From HGM04593 sp045631205 (GTDB lineage: Bacteria; Bacteroidota; Bacteroidia; Bacteroidales; Bacteroidaceae): a stretch of DNA of 45,729 bases. The translations under genes were made by a program, and so were the position numbers. The notes under the pieces are model-generated. The model was not told the DNA's origin, ran no database searches, and worked only from the letters and a program-made list of their open reading frames with translations. The stretch lies in assembly GCA_045631205.1 (NCBI GenBank), contig JAZQUI010000009.1, forward strand, positions 1-45,729, read 5' to 3'. Numbering within the stretch: the stretch's first letter is position 1; the number at the start of each line of letters is the position of its first letter. This document shows positions 1 through 8,503 of this stretch, one piece after another.

Positions 1-27
1 CGTCTCTAACACCATTGTGGACCACAT
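1..27 (-). CDS. possible start of a gene leaving the left edge (very short)
   Basis: On the minus strand an ATG at 27-25 opens a frame reading MWSTMVLET that runs off the window. The same frame is open back to a stop codon around position 100, so only about 30 open codons can be seen. A promoter-like motif lies upstream at 80-107, which is the main reason to list it. The fragment is too short to assign a family, and a different start (a 19-codon frame beginning MAKKML) is equally visible and closes quickly. Treat it as a pointer only. Confidence 0.2.
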
Positions 28-79
28 TTCTTGACCCGCAATAAAAGCATTTTTTTTGCCATATAGGTTATAATCTTCA

Positions 80-107
80 CAAAGATATGAAAATCAATTT
101 ATTGCAA
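80..107 (-). promoter_or_regulatory. candidate Bacteroidota promoter reading left
   Basis: The minus strand carries TATCTTTG at 87-80, a match to the -7 consensus TAnnTTTG, and TTG at 107-105, 17 bases upstream, as a possible -33 element. It would start a transcript near position 73, leading out of the left edge. Confidence 0.4.
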
Positions 108-196
108 CGGTTTCATCACCCAAAATGTCCACCTTGCCTAACTTTTCCGTCACTGTGTTACACATCCTCTTTGTAAAGCGGAGGGTTTTGTATAAA

Positions 197-225
197 AAAA
201 GAGCAGAATTAAATTCTGCTCTTTT
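197..225 (-). terminator. terminator after tRNA-Leu
   Basis: An inverted repeat pairs 200-208 with 214-222 around a five-base loop, extended by flanking A:T pairs. On the minus strand it is followed by a run of seven or more T. It starts about 10 bases past the 3' end of tRNA-Leu. Confidence 0.8.
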
Positions 226-234
226 GTCTCATCG

Positions 235-316
235 TGCGCGTGATAGGACTCGAACCTACACGTCGCAAAACACCAGATCCTAAGTCTGGCGCGTCTACCA
301 ATTTCGCCACACGCGC
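235..316 (-). tRNA. tRNA-Leu (anticodon UAG)
   Basis: The minus strand folds as a class II tRNA. The acceptor stem GCGCGTG (316-310) pairs with CACGCGC (242-236), with discriminator A at 235. The anticodon stem CCAGA/TCTGG encloses the loop CTTAGGA, giving anticodon TAG, which reads CUN leucine codons. The T arm contains GGTTCGAGTCC. A long variable arm fits leucine. The CCA end is not encoded and must be added after transcription. It has its own promoter (333-340) and terminator (197-225), so it seems to be a single-gene unit. Confidence 0.95.
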
Positions 317-332
317 GACTTGTTTTCAGTTG

Positions 333-340
333 CAAAGATA
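333..340 (-). promoter_or_regulatory. -7 box of the tRNA-Leu promoter
   Basis: The minus strand reads TATCTTTG, an exact match to TAnnTTTG, ending 17 bases before the tRNA 5' end at 316. No clear -33 TTTG is seen. Confidence 0.55.
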
Positions 341-364
341 ATGCTTTTTTTTGAATTCTTGCAT

Positions 365-1396
365 TTAATGTTCCTCTTTTTTGTTGTATAGCCCTAAAAT
401 GGTATCTTTGGCGCTCTCTATCATTGTGTCGACTCCTCTGTTCCAGTCTTCTTCTTTTATTCCGCACTTTATGTCGGGTTCTATACCGAATTCGGTATTT
501 TTTTCTTCGCGGTCGAGTATGGGGCAGGCCGAAAAGCGTATGTTCCAGCCGTTGGGCAGGGTGCTGTTCAGGGGCATTCCGCTGCCGCCGCCTGTCTTGT
601 CGCCTATTATTATTGTATTTGGCAGTTCGCGCATAAGCATTACAAAGTGGTTGGCTGCGCTATATACGCTTCTGTTGGTGAGTACGGCTACGGGGCGCAG
701 CCATTTGGCTCCTTTTGAAGGTTCGAGGTATAGCTTTTCGGGTGCCGAAAAGTCGTTGTGCCCTTTGCCTGTCTTGTGCTGTATGTAGCCGCAGTGTATC
801 TTCTCTTTTGTAAATATAGATGCCAGCTTTTCGGCTGCTGTCAACATTCCGCCTCCGTTGTTTCTTATATCCAATACTATTCCTTTGCAATCTTTAAGGT
901 TGTAGAGCATCATTGTGAGGTTGTCGGTGTTGAACCCGCCGGCGAAGCTTTCTACATATACATAGCCTATGCTGTCGTCGAGTATTGTGTATTTTATTCC
1001 GTTGGTGAGCCTGTAGTCTTTGCCTAAGTAGTTGCGTTGTATGGAGTCGCTGAAGTTTGCCGGGTAGTTGAGGCTCCAGTCGCGGTAGTAGCTTGTCCCG
1101 TATATTGAAGATAGGTTGACGTGCCCGTCGCGCAGTTCATAGAGCATCTCTCCTAATACATCGAACAGCTCTGCATCGTTCTCGCAGGCTTGTGCCATTG
1201 GCTTGTATTTGTCGTATACTGCGTTCCAGTTGAGCCCGAACTGCTCTTCGGCCTCCTTGAAAAAGCAGTATCGCTCGTCTATAATGGCCCACAGCGCCTC
1301 GAAGTTCCCTTCGTGGGAATTGCTGTATTCGTCCTCTTTTATGCAGCTTGTAAAGGGGAGCAGTGCGGCTATCCAAAGTATTGCTTTTTTAATCAT
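365..1396 (-). CDS. S41-family (tricorn-core-like) lipoprotein peptidase
   Basis: This 343-residue protein is a predicted serine peptidase of family S41. It starts with a lipoprotein signal peptide ending in the lipobox FTSC (Cys18), so it is probably anchored in the envelope. The core motifs are LDIRNNGGG (176-183) and the nucleophile region SVYSAANHF, with Ser246 the likely nucleophile. DGHVNL near residue 92 could give the histidine. The loop that carries the Lys of CtpA-type members reads GDKTGGGSG here, so it resembles the tricorn or IRBP-like branch that lacks that Lys. I see no PDZ domain. It is the last gene of the parC-DUF3316 operon, 15 bases after its neighbour. The substrate is unknown; family assignment is firm. 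Confidence 0.88.
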   Translation of the reverse strand: MIKKAILWIAALLPFTSCIKEDEYSNSHEGNFEALWAIIDERYCFFKEAEEQFGLNWNAVYDKYKPMAQACENDAELFDVLGEMLYELRDGHVNLSSIYGTSYYRDWSLNYPANFSDSIQRNYLGKDYRLTNGIKYTILDDSIGYVYVESFAGGFNTDNLTMMLYNLKDCKGIVLDIRNNGGGMLTAAEKLASIFTKEKIHCGYIQHKTGKGHNDFSAPEKLYLEPSKGAKWLRPVAVLTNRSVYSAANHFVMLMRELPNTIIIGDKTGGGSGMPLNSTLPNGWNIRFSACPILDREEKNTEFGIEPDIKCGIKEEDWNRGVDTMIESAKDTILGLYNKKEEH

Positions 1397-1411
1397 TGTC
1401 TCTTTTGATAA

Positions 1412-2275
1412 TCAATATGGTGAATAGGCTTTTATGCTGTTTTCCTCTTTTACTTTGAAGAGTGTCTTTACAAAGCCGATGGTAAAGGCGTTGCGGTATA
1501 TGTGGCAGCGGGTGTCGTTTATGTCGCTCTGGAAAAGGTTTGCGGTGTAGGTTATGCGCAGGGTGGTGCTGTGCCGTTTGTAGCTTAACGGTATGTCGAG
1601 CGAGAGGGTGTGGCGCATAGATGGGCTGTTGAACGGGTGGGCGAACGATACAATGCCTTTTGTGTGCCCAAGCCCGAATATCTCGTAGTAGCTCTGCCCA
1701 TACTCGGGTGCAAACATAATGCCGGCCAGCGGAATATCTATCTGGTAGCGTGCCACCCACTCCTTGCTCTTTACCGGTATGTGGTATATTGCCATTCCCG
1801 ATGCTGCAATTGCTGTGCGCAGTTTTACCGAAACCGGGTTATTGCCGTTCGATGGCATATACAATGCACCTCCTTCGGCCTGTATCTGTGCTCCAGCAAG
1901 CAGTTTTAGCCTGTTGTTTATAGCGAAAGGGTGGTATCCGCCCCAGTTGTACTCTACAAGCCCTGTGAGCTGTGCGTTGTTGCCAAGTGTGGCATATCCT
2001 ACGCTGCCGCTGAGAATTGTCTGGTATTTCCACCTGTAGTCGCCTGTTCTTGCGTCGCGGAAGTTCTCTCTGCTGTACTGCAGTGCAAGGCCTGTGAATT
2101 CGTACCCGCTCAGGTATGTGTCGAGGTTGTTGAGCATAGCTATGCCGTACTGCGAACTCCGCACAACAATTCTTTCGGGGATTATGCTGTCGGTGACTAT
2201 ATGCTGAGCCCTTGACATTGCCGGTGTTGCCAGCAATGCAAGGGCTGTTGCTATCTTGGTGAAATATCTTCTCAT
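1412..2275 (-). CDS. DUF3316 outer-membrane-like protein
   Basis: This 287-residue protein matches what I know of the DUF3316 family of Bacteroidales. It starts with a typical signal peptide (MRRYFTKIATALALLATPA, cut near SRAQ). The rest alternates short polar and aromatic stretches (YNWGGY, LQYSREN, ITYTANLF), as in small outer-membrane beta barrels, but this is an inference. No catalytic motif is visible. Its ATG shares the ATGA overlap with the stop codon of the topoisomerase gene, so translation is probably coupled. The function of the family is unknown, and a link to topoisomerase IV is not implied. Confidence 0.8.
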   Translation of the reverse strand: MRRYFTKIATALALLATPAMSRAQHIVTDSIIPERIVVRSSQYGIAMLNNLDTYLSGYEFTGLALQYSRENFRDARTGDYRWKYQTILSGSVGYATLGNNAQLTGLVEYNWGGYHPFAINNRLKLLAGAQIQAEGGALYMPSNGNNPVSVKLRTAIAASGMAIYHIPVKSKEWVARYQIDIPLAGIMFAPEYGQSYYEIFGLGHTKGIVSFAHPFNSPSMRHTLSLDIPLSYKRHSTTLRITYTANLFQSDINDTRCHIYRNAFTIGFVKTLFKVKEENSIKAYSPY

Positions 2276-4920
2276 TCTTCGTCGAAAAGTGTAAGCTGCT
2301 CGGGAGCCTCGCTCTCTGCCTCGTCGTTATCGGGCTCTTCGATAATTTCGGGCGGTGGCGGGAACTTTGTAGGCTCCAGCTCTATAATCTCGTCTATCTC
2401 GAACGTTGTGAGCCTTTTGCCTCGTGCCTTGAAGCTCTTTACTCCAATAAATTCGTCAACCTCTATAACCAGCGGCTCGCGGAAGTTGTCGTTGCCGCCG
2501 AACATCACCTGTATGCGTGGGAACGGTGTTGCCGAGAACCATATAAGCTCGTTGTTCTTGTTGTCGCCAAAGCAGTTCTGCCGTTTGGCATTGGCTTCGA
2601 GCGTGAACCGCTTTATGTAGGGGAATCCTTGCTGGGTGGCGTCGTACAATGCTGCGCTCCATACCTTTGCGGGGTCGTACTTCTCTATTGTCAGCAGGTC
2701 GTCTTCGTAGTGGCTGTTGAGGTCTACGGGTGTCAGGTAGAACTCACCGTTCTTGCGTATAACGAGTATCTTGTCGTCGTTGTGGAACTCGCCGAGGTAC
2801 TCTCCGTGGCTGTCGAAGTTTATGCGCAGTATGTCGCGGTCGAACCACACTTTGCGTCCGCCAAGTGTTGAACTGCCGTGGCGTTTGAGAGTTATGCGCA
2901 TAACCTCGTTCTTGGTGAGAATGTTGCCCATCGACTGGCGGCCTTTGATGGCTATGGTACTGAAATCTTTTTCCAATATGGCAACGCGCAAGCGGGGGTT
3001 GGGCTTCAACTGTACCTTGATAACTTCGGCCTCGCCATTGGGGTTTGAGGTGAAGTAAGCAATCTTTGAGCCGGGTGTGCCTTGTGTGAGGTCGTACTCG
3101 CGGTCGCGTGTCATTCCTGTTGCGGCAAAGCGTTTTATGAAGTGTATGCCGTTCTTTCCGTCGCGGTAAACTACGTTGTATATGGTGCGCTTGTCGTTCT
3201 TCTTGAATATATCGATGTGTATCACATTCTTGCCCACGAAGAGTTTTTCGCTCACTTTCACCACCTTGTACTTTCCGTCTTTGTAGAAAAGTATTACATC
3301 GTCAATGTCGGAGCAGTTGGCCACGAACTCGTCTTTCTTCAGCGAAGTACCAATGAAACCCTCGGCACGGTTTATGTAAAGCTTTTGGTTGGCCTCTATT
3401 ACCTTTGCAGCTACAATGGTATCGAAGTTACGTATCTCGGTCTGTCGGGGGTAGCGGCTGCCATACTTCTCTTTGAGCATGGTGAACCACTTTATGGTAA
3501 CCTCGGTCATGCGACCGAGCTGCTTGTCAATTTCCTTGATGTCCTTTTCAAGGCGGGCGATGAGTTCCTCGGCTTTCTCTTTGTTGAAACGCAGAATGCG
3601 TGCCATTTTTATCTCCATGAGGCGAAGGAGGTCGTCGCGTGTGATTTCGCGTATAAAACTCTCTTTGTAGGGGGTGAGTCGCAGGTCGATATGGGCTAGT
3701 GCGGTGTCCATGTCTTTTGCCTGCTCAAACTCCTTGTCCTTGTATATGCGCTCCTCAATGAAGATGCTTTCGAGCGAGGCGAAATGCAACTGCTCGAGCA
3801 GCTCGCCACGGCGTATCTGCAATTCAAGGCGCAACAACTCCTTGGTGCTGTCAACCGACCTGCGTAACAACTTGCTCACTGTGAGGAAACGGGGTGTGTG
3901 GTCGTCTATGACACAACAACAGGGTGTTATGCTTATCTCGCAGTCGGTGAAGGCATAGAGTGCATCTATGGTTTTGTCTGAAGAGACACCGGGTGCAAGG
4001 TGTACCAGAATCTCCACCTTGTCCGATGTGTTGTCATCGACCTTGCGTATCTTTATCTTACCATTGTCCACCGCTTTGAGTATCGACTCAATTATCAGCG
4101 GTGTTGTCTTTCCGTATGGAATTTCTGATATGGTAAGTGTTTTGTTGTCGTCCGATTTTGAAATTTTAGCCCTTATGCGTACGCGACCTGTGCGGTCACC
4201 GTCGTGGTAACGCGAAACATCGATGCTGCCACCGGTCTGGAAATCGGGGTATAGCGTAAAAGGCTCCTTTTTCAAGTAGGAAACCGCAGCATCGCACACC
4301 TCGTTGAAGTTATGGGGCAAAATCTTTGATGAGAGACCAACGGCAATACCCTCGACACCCTGTACAAGCAATAAAGGGAATTTTACGGGCAGAGTTATGG
4401 GCTCTTTGTTACGGCCGTCATAAGAAAGTTTCCACTCTGTGGTTTTGGGGTTGAATACAACCTCATTTGCAAAGTGTGAGAGGCGCGCCTCTATGTAACG
4501 TGGTGCTGCAGCCGAGTCGCCTGTGAGAATGTTTCCCCAGTTTCCCTGGCAGTCGATGAGCAGGTCCTTCTGTCCCAATTGTACAAGCGCTCCCGCAATT
4601 GAGGCGTCGCCGTGGGGGTGGTACTGCATAGTGTGTCCCACTACATTGGCAACCTTGTTATAGCGACCGTCGTCGAGTTCGCGCATTGCGTGCAGAATAC
4701 GGCGTTGTACAGGTTTAAGACCATCGTAAAGGTGTGGCACGGCACGCTCCAAAATTACGTACGATGCATAGTCGAGAAACCAGTTCTGGTACATGCCGGT
4801 GAGTTTGTGGGTAACATCCTCGCTCGATACTTTGTGCTGGTGTATCGCGTGCTCTTCGTTATTTTCTGCGGCTATGTTCTCTGCGCTTTCGATGTTTTCG
4901 TCGTATTCGTTGTAATCCAT
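2272..4920 (-). CDS. parC: DNA topoisomerase IV subunit A (type IIA, GyrA/ParC family)
   Basis: The 882-residue protein is the DNA-cleaving subunit of a type IIA topoisomerase, which unlinks replicated chromosomes together with the ATPase subunit ParE. The winged-helix region has YHPHGDASI (100-108), and the catalytic tyrosine is Tyr142 in APRYIEARL. DGLKPVQRRIL (66-76) is also conserved. The C-terminal third is a beta-pinwheel-like domain without a clear GyrA box, which favours ParC over GyrA. An acidic tail (about 850-882) ends in TLFDEE. parE is not in the window. The gene is the first of a three-gene operon and is read from a promoter near 4982-4989. The weak point is only the GyrA/ParC distinction. 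Confidence 0.9.
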   Translation of the reverse strand: MDYNEYDENIESAENIAAENNEEHAIHQHKVSSEDVTHKLTGMYQNWFLDYASYVILERAVPHLYDGLKPVQRRILHAMRELDDGRYNKVANVVGHTMQYHPHGDASIAGALVQLGQKDLLIDCQGNWGNILTGDSAAAPRYIEARLSHFANEVVFNPKTTEWKLSYDGRNKEPITLPVKFPLLLVQGVEGIAVGLSSKILPHNFNEVCDAAVSYLKKEPFTLYPDFQTGGSIDVSRYHDGDRTGRVRIRAKISKSDDNKTLTISEIPYGKTTPLIIESILKAVDNGKIKIRKVDDNTSDKVEILVHLAPGVSSDKTIDALYAFTDCEISITPCCCVIDDHTPRFLTVSKLLRRSVDSTKELLRLELQIRRGELLEQLHFASLESIFIEERIYKDKEFEQAKDMDTALAHIDLRLTPYKESFIREITRDDLLRLMEIKMARILRFNKEKAEELIARLEKDIKEIDKQLGRMTEVTIKWFTMLKEKYGSRYPRQTEIRNFDTIVAAKVIEANQKLYINRAEGFIGTSLKKDEFVANCSDIDDVILFYKDGKYKVVKVSEKLFVGKNVIHIDIFKKNDKRTIYNVVYRDGKNGIHFIKRFAATGMTRDREYDLTQGTPGSKIAYFTSNPNGEAEVIKVQLKPNPRLRVAILEKDFSTIAIKGRQSMGNILTKNEVMRITLKRHGSSTLGGRKVWFDRDILRINFDSHGEYLGEFHNDDKILVIRKNGEFYLTPVDLNSHYEDDLLTIEKYDPAKVWSAALYDATQQGFPYIKRFTLEANAKRQNCFGDNKNNELIWFSATPFPRIQVMFGGNDNFREPLVIEVDEFIGVKSFKARGKRLTTFEIDEIIELEPTKFPPPPEIIEEPDNDEAESEAPEQLTLFDEE

Positions 4921-4981
4921 AACAAAAAACCCTTTACGGGCCGTTTCCTTGTGTGGGTTAGTATATTGAATTAATATAGTG

Positions 4982-4989
4982 CAAATTTA
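4982..4989 (-). promoter_or_regulatory. -7 box of the parC operon promoter
   Basis: The minus strand reads TAAATTTG, matching TAnnTTTG, 62 bases upstream of the parC start. No -33 TTTG is visible at the usual spacing. Confidence 0.45.
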
Positions 4990-5139
4990 ATGAAAAATAT
5001 TGTTTATCGTTCCCTTTGTGGAAAATCTTTCTCTCTTCTTCGCTTAATTGTGGCTTAAAGATAAGGTTTTTAGGCAAAAAATGCTTTTCTTTGCAAGAGA
5101 TTTAATAAAGACAAACAAAAATTTAATTCAAATAGAAAT

Positions 5140-6681
5140 ATGGCTCAAGAAGATGTATTTAAGAAAGTGGTAGCCCACTGTAAAGAGTATGGTTTTGTGT
5201 TCCCCTCAAGTGATATATATGACGGCCTTGGTGCTGTTTACGATTACGGTCAGATGGGTGTTGAACTCAAAAATAATATCAAGACTTATTGGTGGCAGAG
5301 TATGGTGCTTTTGCACGACAATATTGTAGGTATCGACTCTGCAATCTTTATGCACCCCACAATTTGGAAAGCTTCGGGTCACGTTGATGCGTTCAACGAC
5401 CCCCTCATCGATAACCGCGACTCTAAAAAGCGTTATCGTGCCGATGTTCTCATTGAGGAGCAACTTGCAAAATATGATGAGAAAATTGAGAAAGAGGCTG
5501 CAAAGGCTGCAAAGCGTTTCGGTGACTCTTTCAACCGTGAACTCTTCCTCGAGACCAACCCCAAAGTTGTTGCCGAGAAGGCTAAACGCGATGCATTGCA
5601 CGCACGTTTCTCTTCTGCGTTGAATGCTATGGATCTCGACGAGTTGCGTCAGATTATCATCGACGAGGAGATTGTTTGCCCCATTTCAGGTACACGTAAC
5701 TGGACCGAGGTTCGCCAGTTCAACCTTATGTTCTCAACAGAGATGGGTTCTACAGCCGACGCTGCAATGAAAATCTATCTTCGCCCCGAAACTGCACAGG
5801 GTATTTTCGTTAACTATCTCAACGTGCAGAAAACAGGTCGTATGCGTGTTCCCTTCGGTATCGCACAGATTGGTAAGGCGTTCCGTAACGAGATTGTAGC
5901 TCGCCAGTTTATCTTCCGTATGCGCGAGTTCGAGCAGATGGAGATGCAGTTCTTTGTACGCCCCGGCAGCGAGCTCGAGTGGTTTAACAAGTGGAAGGAG
6001 ACACGTCTTGCTTGGCACAAGGCTCTTGGCTTTGGCGATGCTTCTTATCGTTTCCACGACCACGACAAACTTGCTCACTATGCAAATGCTGCAACCGATA
6101 TCGAGTTCAAGATGCCTTTCGGTTTCAAAGAGGTTGAGGGTATTCACTCACGTACCAACTTCGACCTTGGTCAGCACGAGAAATATTCGGGCAAGAATAT
6201 CAAATACTTCGATCCCGAAACAAATGAGAGCTACACTCCTTATGTTATCGAGACTTCTATCGGTGTCGACCGTATGTTCCTCAGCATAATGTGTGCTTCG
6301 TACTGCGAAGAGCTGCTCGAAAATGGCGAAACACGCGTTGTGTTGCGTCTCCCCGCAGCTCTTGCACCTGTGAAACTTGCCGTTCTTCCTTTGGTTAAGA
6401 AAGATGGTCTCCCCGAAAAGGCACGCGAGATTATGAACGATCTCAAATTCAACTTCAACTGCTACTACGAGGAGAAAGACTCTATTGGTAAACGCTACCG
6501 TCGTATGGATGCAATTGGTACTCCCTATTGCGTTACCATCGACCACCAGACACTCGAGGATGGTATGGTTACTCTTCGCGAGCGCGATACAATGGAGCAG
6601 CGTCGTGTGGCTATCGCCGACCTCCGCAACATTATACAGGACAGCGTAAGCATCACATCGCTTCTTAAGAAACTCTCTTAA
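5140..6681 (+). CDS. glyQS: glycyl-tRNA synthetase (single-chain, dimeric type)
   Basis: This 513-residue class II aminoacyl-tRNA synthetase charges tRNA-Gly. It is the eukaryote/archaea-like homodimeric type, not the bacterial alpha2beta2 type. Visible marks are the N-terminal FPSSDIYDGLGAVYDYG (about 21-37), the RPETAQGIFVNY segment, the motif 2 region FRNEIVARQ followed by FRMREFEQMEMQFF, and motif 3 IETSIGVDRMFL. The C-terminal anticodon-binding domain starts near residue 410 (APVKLAVLPLV). Codons are strongly biased to a small set, as in highly expressed genes. It begins a rightward operon with an FKBP lipoprotein 13 bases downstream. A one-mismatch -7 box lies at 5086-5093. Confidence 0.95.
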   Translation: MAQEDVFKKVVAHCKEYGFVFPSSDIYDGLGAVYDYGQMGVELKNNIKTYWWQSMVLLHDNIVGIDSAIFMHPTIWKASGHVDAFNDPLIDNRDSKKRYRADVLIEEQLAKYDEKIEKEAAKAAKRFGDSFNRELFLETNPKVVAEKAKRDALHARFSSALNAMDLDELRQIIIDEEIVCPISGTRNWTEVRQFNLMFSTEMGSTADAAMKIYLRPETAQGIFVNYLNVQKTGRMRVPFGIAQIGKAFRNEIVARQFIFRMREFEQMEMQFFVRPGSELEWFNKWKETRLAWHKALGFGDASYRFHDHDKLAHYANAATDIEFKMPFGFKEVEGIHSRTNFDLGQHEKYSGKNIKYFDPETNESYTPYVIETSIGVDRMFLSIMCASYCEELLENGETRVVLRLPAALAPVKLAVLPLVKKDGLPEKAREIMNDLKFNFNCYYEEKDSIGKRYRRMDAIGTPYCVTIDHQTLEDGMVTLRERDTMEQRRVAIADLRNIIQDSVSITSLLKKLS

Positions 6682-6694
6682 TGGGATTGTGATT

Positions 6695-7267
6695 ATGAAA
6701 TTTTTGAAAAAGATTCTTATCTTGTTTTTGCCGGCACTCATTGCACTTTCTTCGTGCAGTGAGACCGACGAGGCAACCGTCATCGATACGTGGGTGCTGG
6801 AAAACCAGACTTTCATCTCGTCGATAGCAGCCGAGGCTGCTGCCGACACTTCGGGTGAGTGGAAGGTGTTTCTCGCCTATGGTCTTGACGAGAGCAAAAA
6901 GTGGTCTGCGGGGTACTATGTGTATTGCAGAGTAATTCAGTCGGGCACCGGTACCGGCTCTCCCTCGTTCAACGATGTTGTATCGGTAAATTACTCCGGT
7001 CGTCTTATGAACGATGTAGTTTTTAGCGAAACATATACAGGCGAGCTTGTGCCCGGGCAGGAAACTCCCGTGGAATTGCAACTTGAAAGTTGTGTAAGTG
7101 GTTTTATAACCGCGTTGCAGGAAATGGTAAGAGGCGATGTGTGGGAAGTTTATATCCCTGCAACCCTTGGCTACGGCTCCAGTTCAACAACTTTAATTCC
7201 CGCAGGTTCTGCACTTATATATACAATAAACCTTGTCGATTTTGTTCACAAGACTGTAAGCGAGTAA
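6695..7267 (+). CDS. FKBP-type peptidyl-prolyl cis-trans isomerase lipoprotein
   Basis: The 190-residue protein is a predicted prolyl isomerase that would help fold proteins outside the inner membrane. A lipoprotein signal ends in ALSSCS, giving an acylated Cys. The FKBP fold is in the C-terminal half: VSVNYSGRLMNDVVF, then GFITALQEMVRGD, then IPATLGYGSSS and IPAGSALIYTINLVDF. The expected YGxxxxxxIPxxxxLxFxIELxxF pattern is kept, though with an unusual STTL insert. I chose ATG 6695 over the GTG at 6689 because it sits directly before the signal peptide. It lies between glyQS and a DUF3467 gene and is probably co-transcribed with both. Confidence 0.88.
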   Translation: MKFLKKILILFLPALIALSSCSETDEATVIDTWVLENQTFISSIAAEAAADTSGEWKVFLAYGLDESKKWSAGYYVYCRVIQSGTGTGSPSFNDVVSVNYSGRLMNDVVFSETYTGELVPGQETPVELQLESCVSGFITALQEMVRGDVWEVYIPATLGYGSSSTTLIPAGSALIYTINLVDFVHKTVSE

Positions 7268-7269
7268 TT

Positions 7270-7581
7270 ATGGAAAATATAAAAGAAGGTCAGTTGCAGA
7301 TTGAACTGAAAGAGGATGTTGCCGAAGGCGTTTATGCCAACCTTGCGGTTATAGCCCACTCTTCATCGGAGTTTGTACTCGATTTTGTGCGTATGATGCC
7401 CGGCGTGGCAAAGGCGCAGGTGAAGTCGCGCATAATAATGACACCGGAGCACGCAAAACGTTTGGCTTATGCGTTGCAGGATAACTTGCGCAGATATGAA
7501 GCGCAGTTTGGTGAGGTTCGTTTGCCCGAGCAGCGTCAGGAATACAATATTCCCCCATCTCCCTTTAAGGGCGAGGCTTAA
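7270..7581 (+). CDS. DUF3467 family protein
   Basis: This small 103-residue protein belongs to the DUF3467 family as I recall it. Typical features are the opening beta strands QLQIELKEDVAEGVYANLAVI, the motif SSSEFVLDFVRMMPG (about 36-50), and MTPEHAKRLAYALQDNLRRYE toward the end. It has no signal peptide or membrane segment, so it is probably cytoplasmic. The start at ATG 7270 lies two bases after the FKBP stop codon; an open frame continues upstream inside the FKBP gene but has no protein-like character. The family is widespread in Bacteroidota, often near RNA polymerase or translation genes, with no firm function known to me. Confidence 0.82.
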   Translation: MENIKEGQLQIELKEDVAEGVYANLAVIAHSSSEFVLDFVRMMPGVAKAQVKSRIIMTPEHAKRLAYALQDNLRRYEAQFGEVRLPEQRQEYNIPPSPFKGEA

Positions 7582-7604
7582 AAGGGAAGTTTTTTAAAAT
7601 AGAG

Positions 7605-7640
7605 AAACGGCGTGATGGTTAGTCAACCATTACGCCGTTT
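7605..7640. terminator. stem-loop between convergent DUF3467 and AraC genes
   Basis: A 16-pair stem (7605-7620 with 7625-7640, one G:T pair, loop AGTC) sits between the two converging genes. It overlaps the stop codon of the AraC gene. T-runs after it are weak on the plus strand and interrupted on the minus strand, so efficiency is uncertain. Confidence 0.6.
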
Positions 7641-8485
7641 GTTCTGAATTCAGATAAGGAGTAGCCTGTGTGGCGCTTGAAATAGCGGTTCAGGTACGAT
7701 TGGTCGGGGAAATGAAACTCGCTCACGAGTTCCTGAAAGCTTTTGTGTGTGTACATTAGTGCCACTTGCAGTTCTATGATTGTGTAGTGGTCTATAATCT
7801 CCTTTGCATTTTGTCCGCTTGCACGTTGGCATATGGAATTTAACTGGCGGGTGGAAATTTTCAGTGCATCGGCATAGAACTGCACCGAGCGGTCTTCGCG
7901 GAATTTCTGTGTGAGCAGTGTGCGGAATTCGTAGAAAACCTTATCCTTGCTTTCGGGTATATTCTCCTTTTCGGGGAGTGTTTTTTTCTTGTTTATCTGT
8001 TGTATATAGAGCAATAGCGAATTTACCGATAGTATTACGTTCTGTTGGCAGAATTCGGTTTTTTCTTCGTTGGTGGCAATTTCGGTATTCATTATATCTA
8101 TTTGCCTGAAGATGTTCTCTATAAATTCTTTTTCAAGTTCGGTGTTGCTGCCCTGGTGTATGCGACGCTCTATTGTCTGCATGGTCTCGGGTGTCATAGA
8201 ACTGCGTGCTGCCAGCCATATGTGCTTGGTGAGGCCTAACAGGCGTGCCGAAAAATCGCTGGTAATGTCGAGTAGCAGAATGTTGGAGTCCGTGGGGCAT
8301 ATCACTATTTGATTGGGAGCGAAACGGTGTTTTTGCCCGTCTATGGTGAAGAGCGCTTCGCCACTTATGCAGTAGAAAATTGATGTGTGTTGCAGTTGGT
8401 AGCTGTGCTGCACAAATTGGTGCAACGACGATTTTGTTGTGGCGAAGCCTTGTTGCGGTAATTTTTTAAGATAGATGTTGTTCAT
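7619..8485 (-). CDS. AraC-family transcriptional regulator
   Basis: This 288-residue protein is a DNA-binding regulator. The N-terminal part (about 1-110) looks like the cupin-like sensor seen in AraC relatives (FYCISGEALFTIDGQKHRF). The C-terminal part has two helix-turn-helix units: FYADALKISTRQLNSICQR at about 203-221, then FQELVSEFHFPDQSYLNRYFKRHTGYSLSEFR near the end. The start codon lies 18 bases past the tmRNA 3' end on the same strand, with no terminator between them. A GGAAAAAA stretch before the ATG may help ribosome binding. I see no -7 box between tmRNA and this gene, so read-through from the tmRNA promoter is possible. Its target is not clear from context. Confidence 0.88.
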   Translation of the reverse strand: MNNIYLKKLPQQGFATTKSSLHQFVQHSYQLQHTSIFYCISGEALFTIDGQKHRFAPNQIVICPTDSNILLLDITSDFSARLLGLTKHIWLAARSSMTPETMQTIERRIHQGSNTELEKEFIENIFRQIDIMNTEIATNEEKTEFCQQNVILSVNSLLLYIQQINKKKTLPEKENIPESKDKVFYEFRTLLTQKFREDRSVQFYADALKISTRQLNSICQRASGQNAKEIIDHYTIIELQVALMYTHKSFQELVSEFHFPDQSYLNRYFKRHTGYSLSEFRTNGVMVD

Positions 8486-8503
8486 AGTTTTTTCCGCATT
8501 TTG

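Noticed and set aside
3082..3699. 205-residue open frame on the plus strand
   Set aside because: It is fully antisense to the topoisomerase gene and has no family resemblance; the long open frame follows from codon bias.
6681..6694. ATG overlapping the glyQS stop (TAATG) as start of the FKBP gene
   Set aside because: That ATG is in a different frame; ATG 6695 starts directly at the lipoprotein signal.
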